The translations under genes and the position numbers were made by a program. Below the pieces are notes generated by a model. The model had not been told where the DNA came from and did not search any database. It was given only the letters and a program-made list of their open reading frames with translations. Below are positions 16,830 to 26,116 of a DNA stretch of 34,422 nucleotides, one piece after another. Within the stretch, counting starts at the first letter, position 1. Every line of letters begins with the position of its first letter. Source of the stretch: Thermoplasmata archaeon (GTDB lineage: Archaea; Thermoplasmatota; Thermoplasmata; Lutacidiplasmatales; UBA184); contig JAJZDH010000003.1 in NCBI GenBank assembly GCA_021828665.1, forward strand, positions 1 to 34,422, given 5' to 3'.

Positions 16830-17960
16830 CTACGGTGGCGGGGCCGGTCCCGCTCCGGCTCCGTCGGACAACGGGGCGCCGCACCGGCCGCAGTAGCGGA
16901 ACAGTTCGGGGAGTCCGGTCTCCCCGCACCGGCCGCAGGACCGGAGCGGGGCGCCGTGGAGGAAGTCGGCCTCCCCGCCCCGCGCGAGAGCGCGTCGCAA
17001 CTCGGCGACCCGGGCCGGTCGCTTGTCGACGAAGGCGTGCATCCCATCGAACGGTTCGGCGGTGGCGAAGTGGAGGGCGAGCCATTCCTGGGCATGCCCG
17101 ACCGTCTGGTTCCAGGCGAACTCCTTCCAGAAGTTGGCCTGCGCCTTCGTGTACCGGAGGCACTCCGGATACATCCCGAGCAGTCTCTGGGCGAGGGCAT
17201 CGACCGCCTCGTCGAGCCGCCCCAGGTCGATCCGGTACCCCCGCTCCTCCTTCTGCGCCCAGCCGATCTCCTCGGCCGTCGGCGCCGCCACCCACTCTCC
17301 GTTGCACACCACCGAGGGGACCACGGAGTTGACGAGCCCCCACTCCGCGGCCCGGGCGGCCGGGACCCGTTCGTTCGTCATCAGCATCGAGCGCGCCCTC
17401 CGGTCCCCGACGGCGAGCGGCAGCCACTGGGTCGCCCCGCCCGCGGCGACCGAACCGACCCCCACGCCGACCTGCCCGAGGTAGATGTGCGCGGCGGCGA
17501 TGGAGAGGTCGCAGGCGAGGTGGAGCTCGTTGCCCCCGCCGACGGCGATCCCGTTGAGGCGGGCGATCACCGGCTTGCCGCAGCGCAGGATGGACTCGAC
17601 CGCCTCGCGGAAGACGGCCATGTACTTCCAGTAGTCGTGGGGACGCTCGAGGAAGCGGCTCGCGTACTCCTTCACATCCCCACCGGTGCAGAACGCCCGG
17701 GAGCCCGCGCCCGTGAGGACGATCACCCCGATCCGATCGTCGCGAGAGGCGTTCCCCATCGCCCGGGTGAGTTCCCGGAGGGTGGCGGTGCTGTAGGCGT
17801 TGTGCGCCTCCAGTCGTTGGAGCGTGATCCGGACCACCGATTCGGACCGCTCGTACCGGAGGTCGAGGTATCCCCCGGATTCGTCCGCCACCGGGGAGAT
17901 CGGGTCGGGGCGGGCGGAGCCCAGGGCGGCGGAGCCGTTCGCGCGCGCCCGGACCGACAC
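16830..17960 (-). CDS. bamA: 6-oxocyclohex-1-ene-1-carbonyl-CoA hydrolase (Oah/BamA) with C-terminal zinc-ribbon extension
   Basis: RSESVVRITLQRLEAHNAYSTATLRELTRAM...DDRIGVIVLTGAGSRAFCTGGDVKEYASRF...KPVIARLNGIAVGGGNELHLACDL...GQVGVGVGSVAAGGATQWLPLAVGDRRARSMLMTNE...WGLVNSVVPSV...YRIDLGRLDEAVDALAQRLLGMYPECLRYTK matches Oah/BamA. C-terminal CGRCGETGLPELFRYCGRCGAPL. GTG start at 17960 is approximate. Confidence 0.87.
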   Translation of the reverse strand: MSVRARANGSAALGSARPDPISPVADESGGYLDLRYERSESVVRITLQRLEAHNAYSTATLRELTRAMGNASRDDRIGVIVLTGAGSRAFCTGGDVKEYASRFLERPHDYWKYMAVFREAVESILRCGKPVIARLNGIAVGGGNELHLACDLSIAAAHIYLGQVGVGVGSVAAGGATQWLPLAVGDRRARSMLMTNERVPAARAAEWGLVNSVVPSVVCNGEWVAAPTAEEIGWAQKEERGYRIDLGRLDEAVDALAQRLLGMYPECLRYTKAQANFWKEFAWNQTVGHAQEWLALHFATAEPFDGMHAFVDKRPARVAELRRALARGGEADFLHGAPLRSCGRCGETGLPELFRYCGRCGAPLSDGAGAGPAPPP

Positions 17961-18541
17961 CGCTTCCGCCCCGGGAGGCCATCGGGTCCGGTTCGGAAAA
18001 TCGTTCGCCCTGACCGGTGCGGGACCGGCGGGCCGGGCGATCGCCCCGGTCGGTGCGGCCGCTCCCGGCCCCCGAGGGATTCCGGCGGCCCCGCGGGCGT
18101 CGGCTCGCCGCCTCTTCCGACGGCTCCGCGCTCCGCCACCGGTCGCCCGCGGAGCCCGCGGCGCGCGGAGCGGTCGGTCGGATGCCTTCTCGCTCCGGGC
18201 GATCGCCCCCTCCTCGGGCCCTCGCCGACCGTACCGGTACGGGAAGGCGCGAGGATCCCCTCCGCGGGCGCCTCGTCCCCCGATCGCCCGTGGCGGTCGT
18301 CGGGCCCCCCATCGCCCCCCCCCGCGGGCCCCCGGACCGTCGGAGCACCACGGAACGGAACGATCCGGAGCGCCTCCCCCGGGCGTCGCCATCGTCCCCC
18401 CTCCCCTTGACGGACGTCGGCCGGGCCGGCACGCCGAACCCAAGGTCCGCCGTCCGAAGGGACCCCCCGTGGCCGGGGTTCGGGGTCGGGCGGAGGAACG
18501 GCGGCTTGGGCCGGCAAGCTCCAAGTACTCGGAGGGCGGAG

Positions 18542-19438
18542 ATGGCGGCACCGATGGAGCCCCTCCCGCCGCGGCCGCTCGCATCGTCGGTGCCGGGGCC
18601 GCGGGAACTGCTCGAGATCGCCCGGAAGGCCGCCCGGGCCGGCGGTCGTCGGACTCTCGAATATTTCGGGGGGCGGCTCCCGGCGGAGACGAAGTCCGAC
18701 GGCTCCCCGGTGACCCGGGCGGACCGGGCGTCGGAGGCGGCGATCCGGGCCGTCCTCCGGCGGGAGCGTCCCCACGACGGCGTCACCGGCGAGGAAGGAG
18801 GGGTGCGGCCGGGACGCTCCCCGGTCCACTGGATCGTGGACCCGATCGACGGGACGAAGTCGTTCGTCCACGGGGTGCCGCTGTACTCCGTGCTCGTGGC
18901 GGCGGAGGTGGACGGGGAGCCCACCGTGGGCGTCATCCACATGCCCGCCCTCGGCGAGACGGTCGCGGCGGCCCGGGGCCTCGGATGCCGCTGGAACGGC
19001 CGGGCCGCTCACGTGTCGCGAACGGAGCGGCTCTCCGAGGCGACCGTCCTCACCACCTCGGTCCGGGGGTTGGAGGCCCGGGGGGTGCCGTTTCGACGCC
19101 TCGCCCACCGCTCGCGGTGGCAGCGGGGGTGGGGCGACGGCTACGGGTACGCGCTCGTCGCCACCGGACGGGCCGATGCGATGATCGATTCCGCGGTCCA
19201 GATCTGGGACGCGGCGCCGCTCCTTCCCATCCTCGCGGAGGCCGGCGGACGGTTTTCCGATTGGACCGGGCGGGCCTCGATCCGGGGCCCGGACGCCGTG
19301 GGGACGAACGGGCTCCTCCACGAAGAGATGCTCCGCCTGCTCGGGCGCGAGCGCCTTCCCCCGTCGGGGCGGACCCGGGCCCACCCCGCTCCGGGCGGCC
19401 CGCGCCGGCGGGGCCGGACCGATCGGCCTCCCCGGTGA
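18542..19438 (+). CDS. inositol monophosphatase family phosphatase, candidate histidinol-phosphatase (HisN type)
   Basis: TGEEGG, WIVDPIDGTKSFVHGVPLYSV, and QIWDAAPLLPILAEAGGRFSDW are canonical IMPase motifs. Converges on a his operon lacking another histidinol-phosphatase. Confidence 0.85.
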   Translation: MAAPMEPLPPRPLASSVPGPRELLEIARKAARAGGRRTLEYFGGRLPAETKSDGSPVTRADRASEAAIRAVLRRERPHDGVTGEEGGVRPGRSPVHWIVDPIDGTKSFVHGVPLYSVLVAAEVDGEPTVGVIHMPALGETVAAARGLGCRWNGRAAHVSRTERLSEATVLTTSVRGLEARGVPFRRLAHRSRWQRGWGDGYGYALVATGRADAMIDSAVQIWDAAPLLPILAEAGGRFSDWTGRASIRGPDAVGTNGLLHEEMLRLLGRERLPPSGRTRAHPAPGGPRRRGRTDRPPR

Positions 19439-19510
19439 GGAGGCCCCCGGCCGCTTCCCGTCGTCCCGGTCCCGGTCTCCCCGGCGGGGTCGCCGGCCGG
19501 AGTTCGGATT

Positions 19511-20218
19511 CTAGGCGCCCGGCGCCGTCGATCCGCCGGCCGGATCCGGCGGGGCGGAGCCTCCTCCGGGGGCGGCCGGATCCCCGGTGGCGGGCCGCCG
19601 CCGACGGAGTTCCCGAAGGACCTCGTCGAAGGAGACCCCGCGGGCCTCCAGGAGGACCAGCGTGTGGAAGAGGAGGTCGGCGGCTTCCCACGCGATGGGA
19701 GCCCGGTCCGAACCCTCGGCTGCCAGGATGAGCTCGATCGCCTCCTCCCCCACCTTCCGGCGCAGCCGCGCCGGATCCCGGAGCAGTCCGGCCACATAGG
19801 ATCCGTCGGGGGCCCGCCGGGCCCGGTCCGCGACCACCGCTCGGAGCTCCTCGAGGATCGCATACGGGGGTTCGGGGCCGGGAAAGCAGCTTCCGGCCCC
19901 GGTGTGGCAGGCCGGCCCGAGCGGAAGCACCCGGGCGAGCAGCGCGTCCCGGTCGCAGTCCCATTGGAGGTCGACGACCCGCTGCACGTTCCCGGAACTC
20001 TCCCCCTTGTGCCAGAGCGCCCGCCGCGACCGCGACCAGAAGTGCATCTCCCCGGTCTCCCGGGTCCGCTCCAGGCTCTCGTCCGAGGCGTACGCGAGCA
20101 TGAGGACCTGGCCGGTCTCTGCATGCTGGACCACGACCGGAACGAGGCGCGGTCCCGTCCCCCCGGCCCCGCCCGGGGCGGCCCGGTCGGATCCGCCATC
20201 GGCCGGCTCCTCCGTCAT
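19511..20218 (-). CDS. hisIE: bifunctional phosphoribosyl-AMP cyclohydrolase / phosphoribosyl-ATP pyrophosphatase (HisIE)
   Basis: [53 protein letters not shown]...[11 protein letters not shown]...CHTGAGSCF (HisI), then [28 protein letters not shown]...[27 protein letters not shown] (HisE). Confidence 0.93.
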   Translation of the reverse strand: MTEEPADGGSDRAAPGGAGGTGPRLVPVVVQHAETGQVLMLAYASDESLERTRETGEMHFWSRSRRALWHKGESSGNVQRVVDLQWDCDRDALLARVLPLGPACHTGAGSCFPGPEPPYAILEELRAVVADRARRAPDGSYVAGLLRDPARLRRKVGEEAIELILAAEGSDRAPIAWEAADLLFHTLVLLEARGVSFDEVLRELRRRRPATGDPAAPGGGSAPPDPAGGSTAPGA

Positions 20219-20985
20219 CCGGCCTCCTCCGAGCGCACCGGGAGGCGGTGCGCCCGCAGGTAGGACTTGATCGAGGGAATCGAGACGGCGCCGTCGTGGA
20301 GCCGGGAGGCGAGCAACGCCGCGTCGGCCAGTCCCTCCCCGAAGAGCCGTCCCATGTCCTCGAACGCCCCGAACCCTCCCGACGCGATCAGGGGCCGCTC
20401 GAGCACCCCCCGCAGCGCCCGGTAGAGGGCCCGGTCGTACCCCGCCTGCGTTCCGTCGGCGTCGATGCTCGTCACCAGGAACTCGCCGGCGCCGGCCGTC
20501 TGCCCCGCCGCGGCCCAGGCCACCACCGAGGTTCCGGTCCGCTCGCGCCCGCCGCGGAGCGCCACCTCCCACCCGTCGGCCGTCCGCGCGGCGTCGATGG
20601 CGAGGACGGCGCACTGCGTCCCGTACTGGGCCGCCGTCTCGGTGAGGAGCCCGGGGCGGCGGAACGCGGCCGTGTTCATCGCCACCTTGTCGGCGCCGTG
20701 GCCGAGGAGGTCGCCGACCTCCTGGAGGCTCCGCACGCCGCCGCCCACCGTCAGCGGGACGGAGAGCGCTCCGGCCACGTCCCGGACCACGCCGAGGTCC
20801 GGCCCCCGTCCCCGAACGGAGGCCTCGATGTCCAGGAGCACGAGCTCATCGGCCCCCTCGGCCTCGTACCGGACGGCGGCCGCGACGGGATCGCCCGCGT
20901 CCCGGAGATCCTCGAACCGGACCCCCTTGACGACCCGTCCGTCCCGGAGGTCGAGGCAGGGGATGATCCGGAGCGCGACCATCAC
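20215..20985 (-). CDS. hisF: imidazole glycerol phosphate synthase subunit HisF
   Basis: [28 protein letters not shown]...[11 protein letters not shown]...LTVGGGVRS...[13 protein letters not shown]...[13 protein letters not shown]. Start GTG 20985 or ATG 20982. Confidence 0.95.
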   Translation of the reverse strand: MMVALRIIPCLDLRDGRVVKGVRFEDLRDAGDPVAAAVRYEAEGADELVLLDIEASVRGRGPDLGVVRDVAGALSVPLTVGGGVRSLQEVGDLLGHGADKVAMNTAAFRRPGLLTETAAQYGTQCAVLAIDAARTADGWEVALRGGRERTGTSVVAWAAAGQTAGAGEFLVTSIDADGTQAGYDRALYRALRGVLERPLIASGGFGAFEDMGRLFGEGLADAALLASRLHDGAVSIPSIKSYLRAHRLPVRSEEAG

Positions 20986-21542
20986 CGGAGCTCCTCCCAG
21001 GCGACCTGGCCCTTCGTGGAGAGTTCCCGGGCCGCCGGCGCGGTCGCCCGGTCGAAGGCGAGGCCGAACGCCTTGAAGGTGGCCTCGAGGAGGTGGTGCG
21101 CCTCGCCCGGCCGGATCGTCCTCTGGTGGAGGGAGAACGGGGCTTCGAGGACCAGCGACCGGAGGAGGTGTTCCCCGAGGTTGTCGGCCGGGAGGTCGGC
21201 GCGGTAGTACGGCCGATCGACCAGGTCGAGGACGACCTGGACGAGCACCTCGTCCATCGGCACCGTCGCCTCGCCGAACCGGGCGATCCCGCGCTCGGGA
21301 ATCGCCCGGCGCAGCGCCCGGCCCAGCGCGAGGGCGCTGTCCTCGGCCACGTGGTGGGGATCGTCGCCGCGGGTGCGGAGCCGGATATCGGTGCCCGAGT
21401 ACCGGGCGAAGGCCCCCAGCAGGTGGACCAGGAAGCCGTCCGGGTGCTCCCAGTCGAGCCGTCCCCGGGCGTGGAGCCGGACCGAGACCTCGACCCGGGT
21501 CTCCCGCGTCGTGCGCCGGAGCCGTGCCGCCGGGCCGGTCAT
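20982..21542 (-). CDS. hisB: imidazoleglycerol-phosphate dehydratase HisB
   Basis: RRTTRETRVEVSVRL...DPHHVAEDSALALGRAL...GEAHHLLEATFKAFGLAFDRAT; both HHxxE metal motifs. Confidence 0.93.
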   Translation of the reverse strand: MTGPAARLRRTTRETRVEVSVRLHARGRLDWEHPDGFLVHLLGAFARYSGTDIRLRTRGDDPHHVAEDSALALGRALRRAIPERGIARFGEATVPMDEVLVQVVLDLVDRPYYRADLPADNLGEHLLRSLVLEAPFSLHQRTIRPGEAHHLLEATFKAFGLAFDRATAPAARELSTKGQVAWEELR

Positions 21543-22246
21543 CGGACCGCCTCCCGGAGCCGATCCGGGCCCGGTCCCTCGCGGTAGAGGGCGAGGCCGA
21601 CCACCGCCGCGTCGAACCCGGCCGCGGCGAGGGTCCGGAGATCCTCCGGCCCGGCGACCCCCCCCGCCGCGATCCGCTCGTGCCGGCAGCGGGCCACCAT
21701 CTCTCCCAGCGGATCGCCGACGCCCTCCATCCGGCCCTCGGCGACGGTATTCGTGAAGAGGACCCCTCCCAGGGGCAGGTCGTTCGCGGTCCTCACGATC
21801 TCCCCGAGCGGCACGGCCAGGGACTCGGTCCGGCCCGCGAGGAGCGCCCGCCGGTCCCGGTGGTCGATCCCGAGGAGGATCCGTCCGGGGTGGCGCCGGG
21901 CCATCGCGACGAGCCACGGGGGATCCCGGAGGGCGCGCGTGGAGACGATGGCCCGGGAAGCCCCGGCCGCGAGGAGCTCGCCGATCCGATCCGTATCCCG
22001 GAGACCACCGCCCACCTGGACCGGCACCTCCACGCTGCGGAGGATGCGGAGGAGGAGCTCCCGGTTGTCCCCCCGGCCCAGGGCCGCGTTGAGGTCCACC
22101 ACCTGGAGCCGCCGCGCGCCCCGGTCCGCCCACGCCCGGGCGGTGGCGACCGCATCCTCGGCCACGGTCGTGAGCTGTTCCGGCGGACCGCCCCGCAGGA
22201 ACCCCACCCGGCCATCCCAGAGGTCGAGGGAAGGGATCACGATCAT
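21539..22246 (-). CDS. hisA: phosphoribosylformimino-5-aminoimidazole carboxamide ribotide isomerase HisA
   Basis: MIVIPSLDLWDGRV...LQVVDLNAALG...VPVQVGGGLRD...RAIVSTRAL...IAAGGVAGPEDL; syntenic position between hisH and hisB. Confidence 0.9.
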   Translation of the reverse strand: MIVIPSLDLWDGRVGFLRGGPPEQLTTVAEDAVATARAWADRGARRLQVVDLNAALGRGDNRELLLRILRSVEVPVQVGGGLRDTDRIGELLAAGASRAIVSTRALRDPPWLVAMARRHPGRILLGIDHRDRRALLAGRTESLAVPLGEIVRTANDLPLGGVLFTNTVAEGRMEGVGDPLGEMVARCRHERIAAGGVAGPEDLRTLAAAGFDAAVVGLALYREGPGPDRLREAVR

Positions 22247-22860
22247 CCGGCTACCCCCTCCGCCCACTCGAGGAAGGCGGCCAGGAAGGCGGCCCCCGCC
22301 CGTCCGCTCCGCTCCGGGTGGAACTGCACCCCGACCACGGATCCGGCGCGGACGACCGCGGCGAACTCGATCCCATGGAAGGAGGTCGCCACCGTCCCCG
22401 CCGTTCCGGCGGGCAGGGCGTAGGAATGGGCGTAGTACATCTCGGGATCGACCGTCGGCCCGCCGAGCCCGAGCAGCATGGGATCGGGGGTCCGCCGGAG
22501 CGGCGACCAGCCCATGTGCGGCAGGAGCGGTCCGGGGAGACGGACCACCTCGCCGCGGAGGAGCCCCAGACCCTGCCCCGGTCCCTCCTCGCTCGCCCCC
22601 GCCAGGACCTGGAGGCCGGCGCAGATCCCCAGGAGCGGCGTTCCCGCGCGCACCCGCCGCACGAGCTCGGCCCGGAGCGGCTCCACCCCCCGCGCGATCG
22701 CCGGGAAGGAGGCGACCCCGGGGAGGACGAGGATCCCGGCCCCGGCGATCGCCTCCGGGTCCCGGGAGATCCTCGGCGGGCGTCCCAGCCGTTCGAACGA
22801 CCGGGCCAGGCTGAAGAGATTGCCGGTCCCGGTGTCGACGATGAGGATCGGCCCCTTCAT
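22243..22860 (-). CDS. hisH: imidazole glycerol phosphate synthase glutamine amidotransferase subunit HisH
   Basis: ILIVDTGTGNLFSLARSFERLG...LPGVASFP...PLLGICAGLQVLAGASEEG...HMGWSPL...YYAHSYAL...GVQFHPERSG. Confidence 0.93.
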   Translation of the reverse strand: MKGPILIVDTGTGNLFSLARSFERLGRPPRISRDPEAIAGAGILVLPGVASFPAIARGVEPLRAELVRRVRAGTPLLGICAGLQVLAGASEEGPGQGLGLLRGEVVRLPGPLLPHMGWSPLRRTPDPMLLGLGGPTVDPEMYYAHSYALPAGTAGTVATSFHGIEFAAVVRAGSVVGVQFHPERSGRAGAAFLAAFLEWAEGVAG

Positions 22861-23861
22861 GCGCCCACCTCCGCGAGCGCCCCGAGGCAGCGGGCGATCT
22901 GCTCCGGGGAGCCGACGGTGATGCGGAGGCAGCCGCCGGCGGCGCCGCCGGGATAGTCGATCCGGCGCACCCAGATCCCCCGCCGTCCGAGCTCCCGGTG
23001 GATCCGGACGGCCTCCGGCGACGGACCGATCAGGAGGAAGTTCGCCTGCGAGGGCCACACCTTCCAGCCGAGACCGGCGAGGCCCCGGGCCAGCGTCCGC
23101 CGGCCCGCCCGCGCCCGGGCCACCGTCCGGGTCACGAAGCGGTCGTCGGCGAGGGCGGAGAGGGCCGCCCGGATCGAGAAGGAGGAGACGGAGAACGGCG
23201 GCCGGGCCGCCCGCAGCCGCTGGACGATCTCCGGGGCCCCGACGGCATACCCGACCCGGATCCCGGGCAATCCGTAGGCCTTCGAGAAGGTGCGGACGAC
23301 GACGACATTCGGCTGGGCGCGGGCGAGCGGCAGGAGGTCCTGCCCGGCGAACTGGTGGTAGGCCTCGTCCAGGACCACCGGACGCGGGGAGGAGGCCGCG
23401 AGCGCCCGGTAGGCCGCGGCCGGATAGGCGGTGCCGGTCGGATTGTTCGGGCTCGCGAGCAGATAGACGGAGGCATCGGCCCGCCGCAGCGCCGCCCGGG
23501 GGAGCTCCTTCGCCTCCGGCACCGGAACGGTCGCCCCGCCGTGGGCGGCGAGGAATCGGGCGTACATCGCAAAGGTCGGGTTTAGGGTGGCCGCCCGGCC
23601 CCCGTACGGGACCAGCGTGCGGACCGCAAGCCCGAGGATCTCGTCCGAACCGTGGCCGACGACGATCCATTCGGCCGGGACCCCGAGCTTCCGGGCCAGG
23701 GCCTCGACCAGCTCGGTCGCCTCCGGGTCCGGATAGGCGGCCAGGTCCGGGGGCGAGCTGCCCTCCCACGCCCGCCGGAGCGCCTCGAGATTGAGCTCGG
23801 GCACGGTGTTGAGGTCCAGCCGGTCCACGGCGTTCGTCCCGTCGGCCTCCCCCGGCCTCAT
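22857..23861 (-). CDS. hisC: histidinol-phosphate aminotransferase HisC
   Basis: RLDLNTVPELN...VGHGSDEILGLAVRTL...ASPNNPTGTAYP...VVLDEAYHQFAG...VVRTFSKAYGLPGIRVGYAVG...QANFLLIG; PLP Lys in TFSKAYGL. Confidence 0.94.
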   Translation of the reverse strand: MRPGEADGTNAVDRLDLNTVPELNLEALRRAWEGSSPPDLAAYPDPEATELVEALARKLGVPAEWIVVGHGSDEILGLAVRTLVPYGGRAATLNPTFAMYARFLAAHGGATVPVPEAKELPRAALRRADASVYLLASPNNPTGTAYPAAAYRALAASSPRPVVLDEAYHQFAGQDLLPLARAQPNVVVVRTFSKAYGLPGIRVGYAVGAPEIVQRLRAARPPFSVSSFSIRAALSALADDRFVTRTVARARAGRRTLARGLAGLGWKVWPSQANFLLIGPSPEAVRIHRELGRRGIWVRRIDYPGGAAGGCLRITVGSPEQIARCLGALAEVGA

Positions 23862-25177
23862 AGGGCGCTCCGTGGGGGAGCCACCGAACGGATCGCGATG
23901 GCGGCGGCATGGGCCCCGAACCCCTCGGCGGTTGCGATCCGGAGCGCCGGGCGGGCGAGGGACGAAAGATCCCCGCGGGCGATCTCGAGGTAGCTCACCG
24001 GCTTCTGGAAGTCCCGGACCCCCAGCGCTCCGTACGCCACCGCCGCCCCGGCCGTCGGGAGGATGTGGTTGGTGCCGGCGCCGTAATCCCCGAACGGGAC
24101 GGCGCTGAACGGCCCGAGGAAGACGCATCCCGCATTCTGCACCCGGCGGAGGAGCGCCCGGGGCCGGCGGACCCCGAGGACGAGGTGCTCGGGGGCCAGC
24201 TCGTTGGCGAGCTCGATCCCCTGCGCCCGGGAGAGGTTCCGGACCATCCAGCCGTGCCGGCGGAGGGAACGGAGGATCGGGACCCGCCGATCGGCCCCGG
24301 CCACCGCCGCCCCGAGCGCCTGCGCGACTTCCGCCGCGGGCCGGTCGTCGAGGAGGATGAGGCCGGCGGCGGAGTCCTCCCCGTGCTCGGCTTGCGCCAC
24401 GAGCTCGGCGGCCACGAACCGGGTCGGAAAGCGGGCGTCCGCCAGCACCACCACCTCGCTCGGGCCGGCGGGGGCATCGGTGCCGACGCGATCGGCGACC
24501 TGCCGCTTCGCCTCCGTGACGTAGGCGTTCCCCGGCCCCACGATCCGATCGACGGCCCGGACCGAGGCGGTGCCGTACGCGAGCGCGCCCACCGCCTGCG
24601 CGCCGCCGGCCACCAGAAGCTCGGTGGCCCCGGCGAGGTGGGCCGCCGCAAGGACGGCATCGGAGGGAAGACCGCCCCCCCGCGCGGCCGGGGAGGCGAT
24701 CACGATCTCCGGGACCCCGGCGATCCGGGCCGGCAGGACCCCCATGAGCACGGTGGAGGGATAGCCGCGGGGTCCACCGGGCACGTAGACCCCCACCCGA
24801 CGGAGAGGGCGGAGCACCTGCCCGGCCCGCGAGCCGGAGGCGCCGATCCGGATCTCGTAGGATCGGCCACGCTGCGGGGCATGGAACCGGGCGATCCGGT
24901 CGCGGGCCGCGATCAGCGCGGCCCGGAGCGGTTCCGGGATCCGACGGGCGGCGGCGGCGAAGGCGCGCGGCCCGAGGAGGAGACGGTCCGGGGCCCGCCC
25001 CTCGAACCGGCGGGCGTAGTCGGCCAGCGCCTCGTCCCCGCGCCGTTCGACGCCGGCCAAGATCTCCGCGACCCGTCGGGCGGCTTCCCGGCGGGACGGA
25101 CGGAACGCCCGGAGCTCCCGGGCGATCTCGGGAATCTCCCGGTCCCGGCCGTCCACCTCCCGGATCCACGCCCTCAC
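23858..25177 (-). CDS. hisD: histidinol dehydrogenase HisD
   Basis: VRAWIREVDG...RVGVYVPGGPRGYPSTVLMGVLPARIAGV...VAGGAQAVGALAYGT...VDRIVGPGNAYVTEAKRQV...GPSEVVVLAD...LVAQAEHGEDS...NELAPEHLVL...AGCVFLGPFSAVPFGDYGAGTNHILPT. Confidence 0.96.
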   Translation of the reverse strand: MRAWIREVDGRDREIPEIARELRAFRPSRREAARRVAEILAGVERRGDEALADYARRFEGRAPDRLLLGPRAFAAAARRIPEPLRAALIAARDRIARFHAPQRGRSYEIRIGASGSRAGQVLRPLRRVGVYVPGGPRGYPSTVLMGVLPARIAGVPEIVIASPAARGGGLPSDAVLAAAHLAGATELLVAGGAQAVGALAYGTASVRAVDRIVGPGNAYVTEAKRQVADRVGTDAPAGPSEVVVLADARFPTRFVAAELVAQAEHGEDSAAGLILLDDRPAAEVAQALGAAVAGADRRVPILRSLRRHGWMVRNLSRAQGIELANELAPEHLVLGVRRPRALLRRVQNAGCVFLGPFSAVPFGDYGAGTNHILPTAGAAVAYGALGVRDFQKPVSYLEIARGDLSSLARPALRIATAEGFGAHAAAIAIRSVAPPRSAL

Positions 25178-26040
25178 GGGATCACCCGCTGCAGCGGAAG
25201 GACCATGATGGCCCGGGCCCCCGCCCGCCGGAGCCGGCCGAGGAGGCGGTCGAGACCCTCCTCGGGGATCACGGCCTGGAGGGCGACCTCCGGCCCGCCG
25301 CCCACGAGCTCGGCGACGGTGGGTGCGTCCGAGGGATGGAGCCAGCCCGAGATCTCCGAGATCCGGTCCCGGGGGATCCGGGCCACGAGGCAGCGGCGGC
25401 CCTCCGCCGCGACCACGCTCCGGAGCGCGATCTCGATCTCCCGCAGCCGTTCCGTCCCGGCCCCCGGACGCGAACTCCCGGCCGGGCCGATGAGGACCGC
25501 CTGGGATTCGAGGATGGACCCCAACAGCTTGAGCTCGTTGTCCCGCAGGGTGCGGCCGGTCTCCACGAGATCCGCGATGAACTCCGCCGCCCCGATCCGG
25601 GGCGCCACTTCCACGGCGCCCCGGGTGGGAACGATCTCGATCTGGCGACCCAGGCTCCGGAAGTACTGGCGGACCAGGCGGGGGTAGGAGGTGGCCACCC
25701 GCGCCCCGGGAGGGATCTCCTCGGGCCGGTCCACGACGTGCCCGGAGGCGGCCGCCAACGAGAGGCGGCAATAGCCGAACGGGAGCGCCATCCGTTCCCG
25801 CACGCGCGCATCGCCCTCCCGGACGATGTCGCGCCCGGTGATCCCGAGGTCCACGGAGCCCCGGGCAACATACTCGGGGATGTCCCAGGGACTGGCGTAG
25901 TGGATCTCGTACCGTTCGGGGGAGCGGTGGTCGCTCAGCCGCCGCCCGTCGGCGTCGGGGGGCGGAAAGCCCCCCACGGCCCGGAGGAGCCGGTCGGCCG
26001 GCTCGGCGAGCCGCCCCTTGTTCGGGATCGCGAGCCGTAC
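25174..26040 (-). CDS. hisG: ATP phosphoribosyltransferase HisG (long form); 5' boundary uncertain
   Basis: VRLAIPNKGRLAEPADRLLRAVGG...DLGITGRDIV...LPFGYCRLSLA...ATSYPRLVRQYF...IEIVPTRGAVEVAPRIGAAEFIADLVETGRTLRDNELKLLGSILESQAVLI plus C-terminal regulatory domain. Conserved homology begins at about 26040, but the first ATG/GTG/TTG in frame is GTG 25977. Confidence 0.88.
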   Translation of the reverse strand, partial: VRLAIPNKGRLAEPADRLLRAVGGFPPPDADGRRLSDHRSPERYEIHYASPWDIPEYVARGSVDLGITGRDIVREGDARVRERMALPFGYCRLSLAAASGHVVDRPEEIPPGARVATSYPRLVRQYFRSLGRQIEIVPTRGAVEVAPRIGAAEFIADLVETGRTLRDNELKLLGSILESQAVLIGPAGSSRPGAGTERLREIEIALRSVVAAEGRRCLVARIPRDRISEISGWLHPSDAPTVAELVGGGPEVALQAVIPEEGLDRLLGRLRRAGARAIMVLPLQRVIP

Positions 26041-26116
26041 CGGCCCGGACCGCCGCCCGCGCGGAGTTCGGGTGGATCGGGGGGGGACGCGGCGGACCGT
26101 CGCGGGACCGGTCGCT

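Noticed and set aside
21539-22246. HisA motif TNTVAEG instead of the bacterial TDIxRDG
   Set aside because: Looks like a catalytic substitution at first, but as I recall many archaeal HisA have FTNVxxEG-type versions, so probably lineage-normal.
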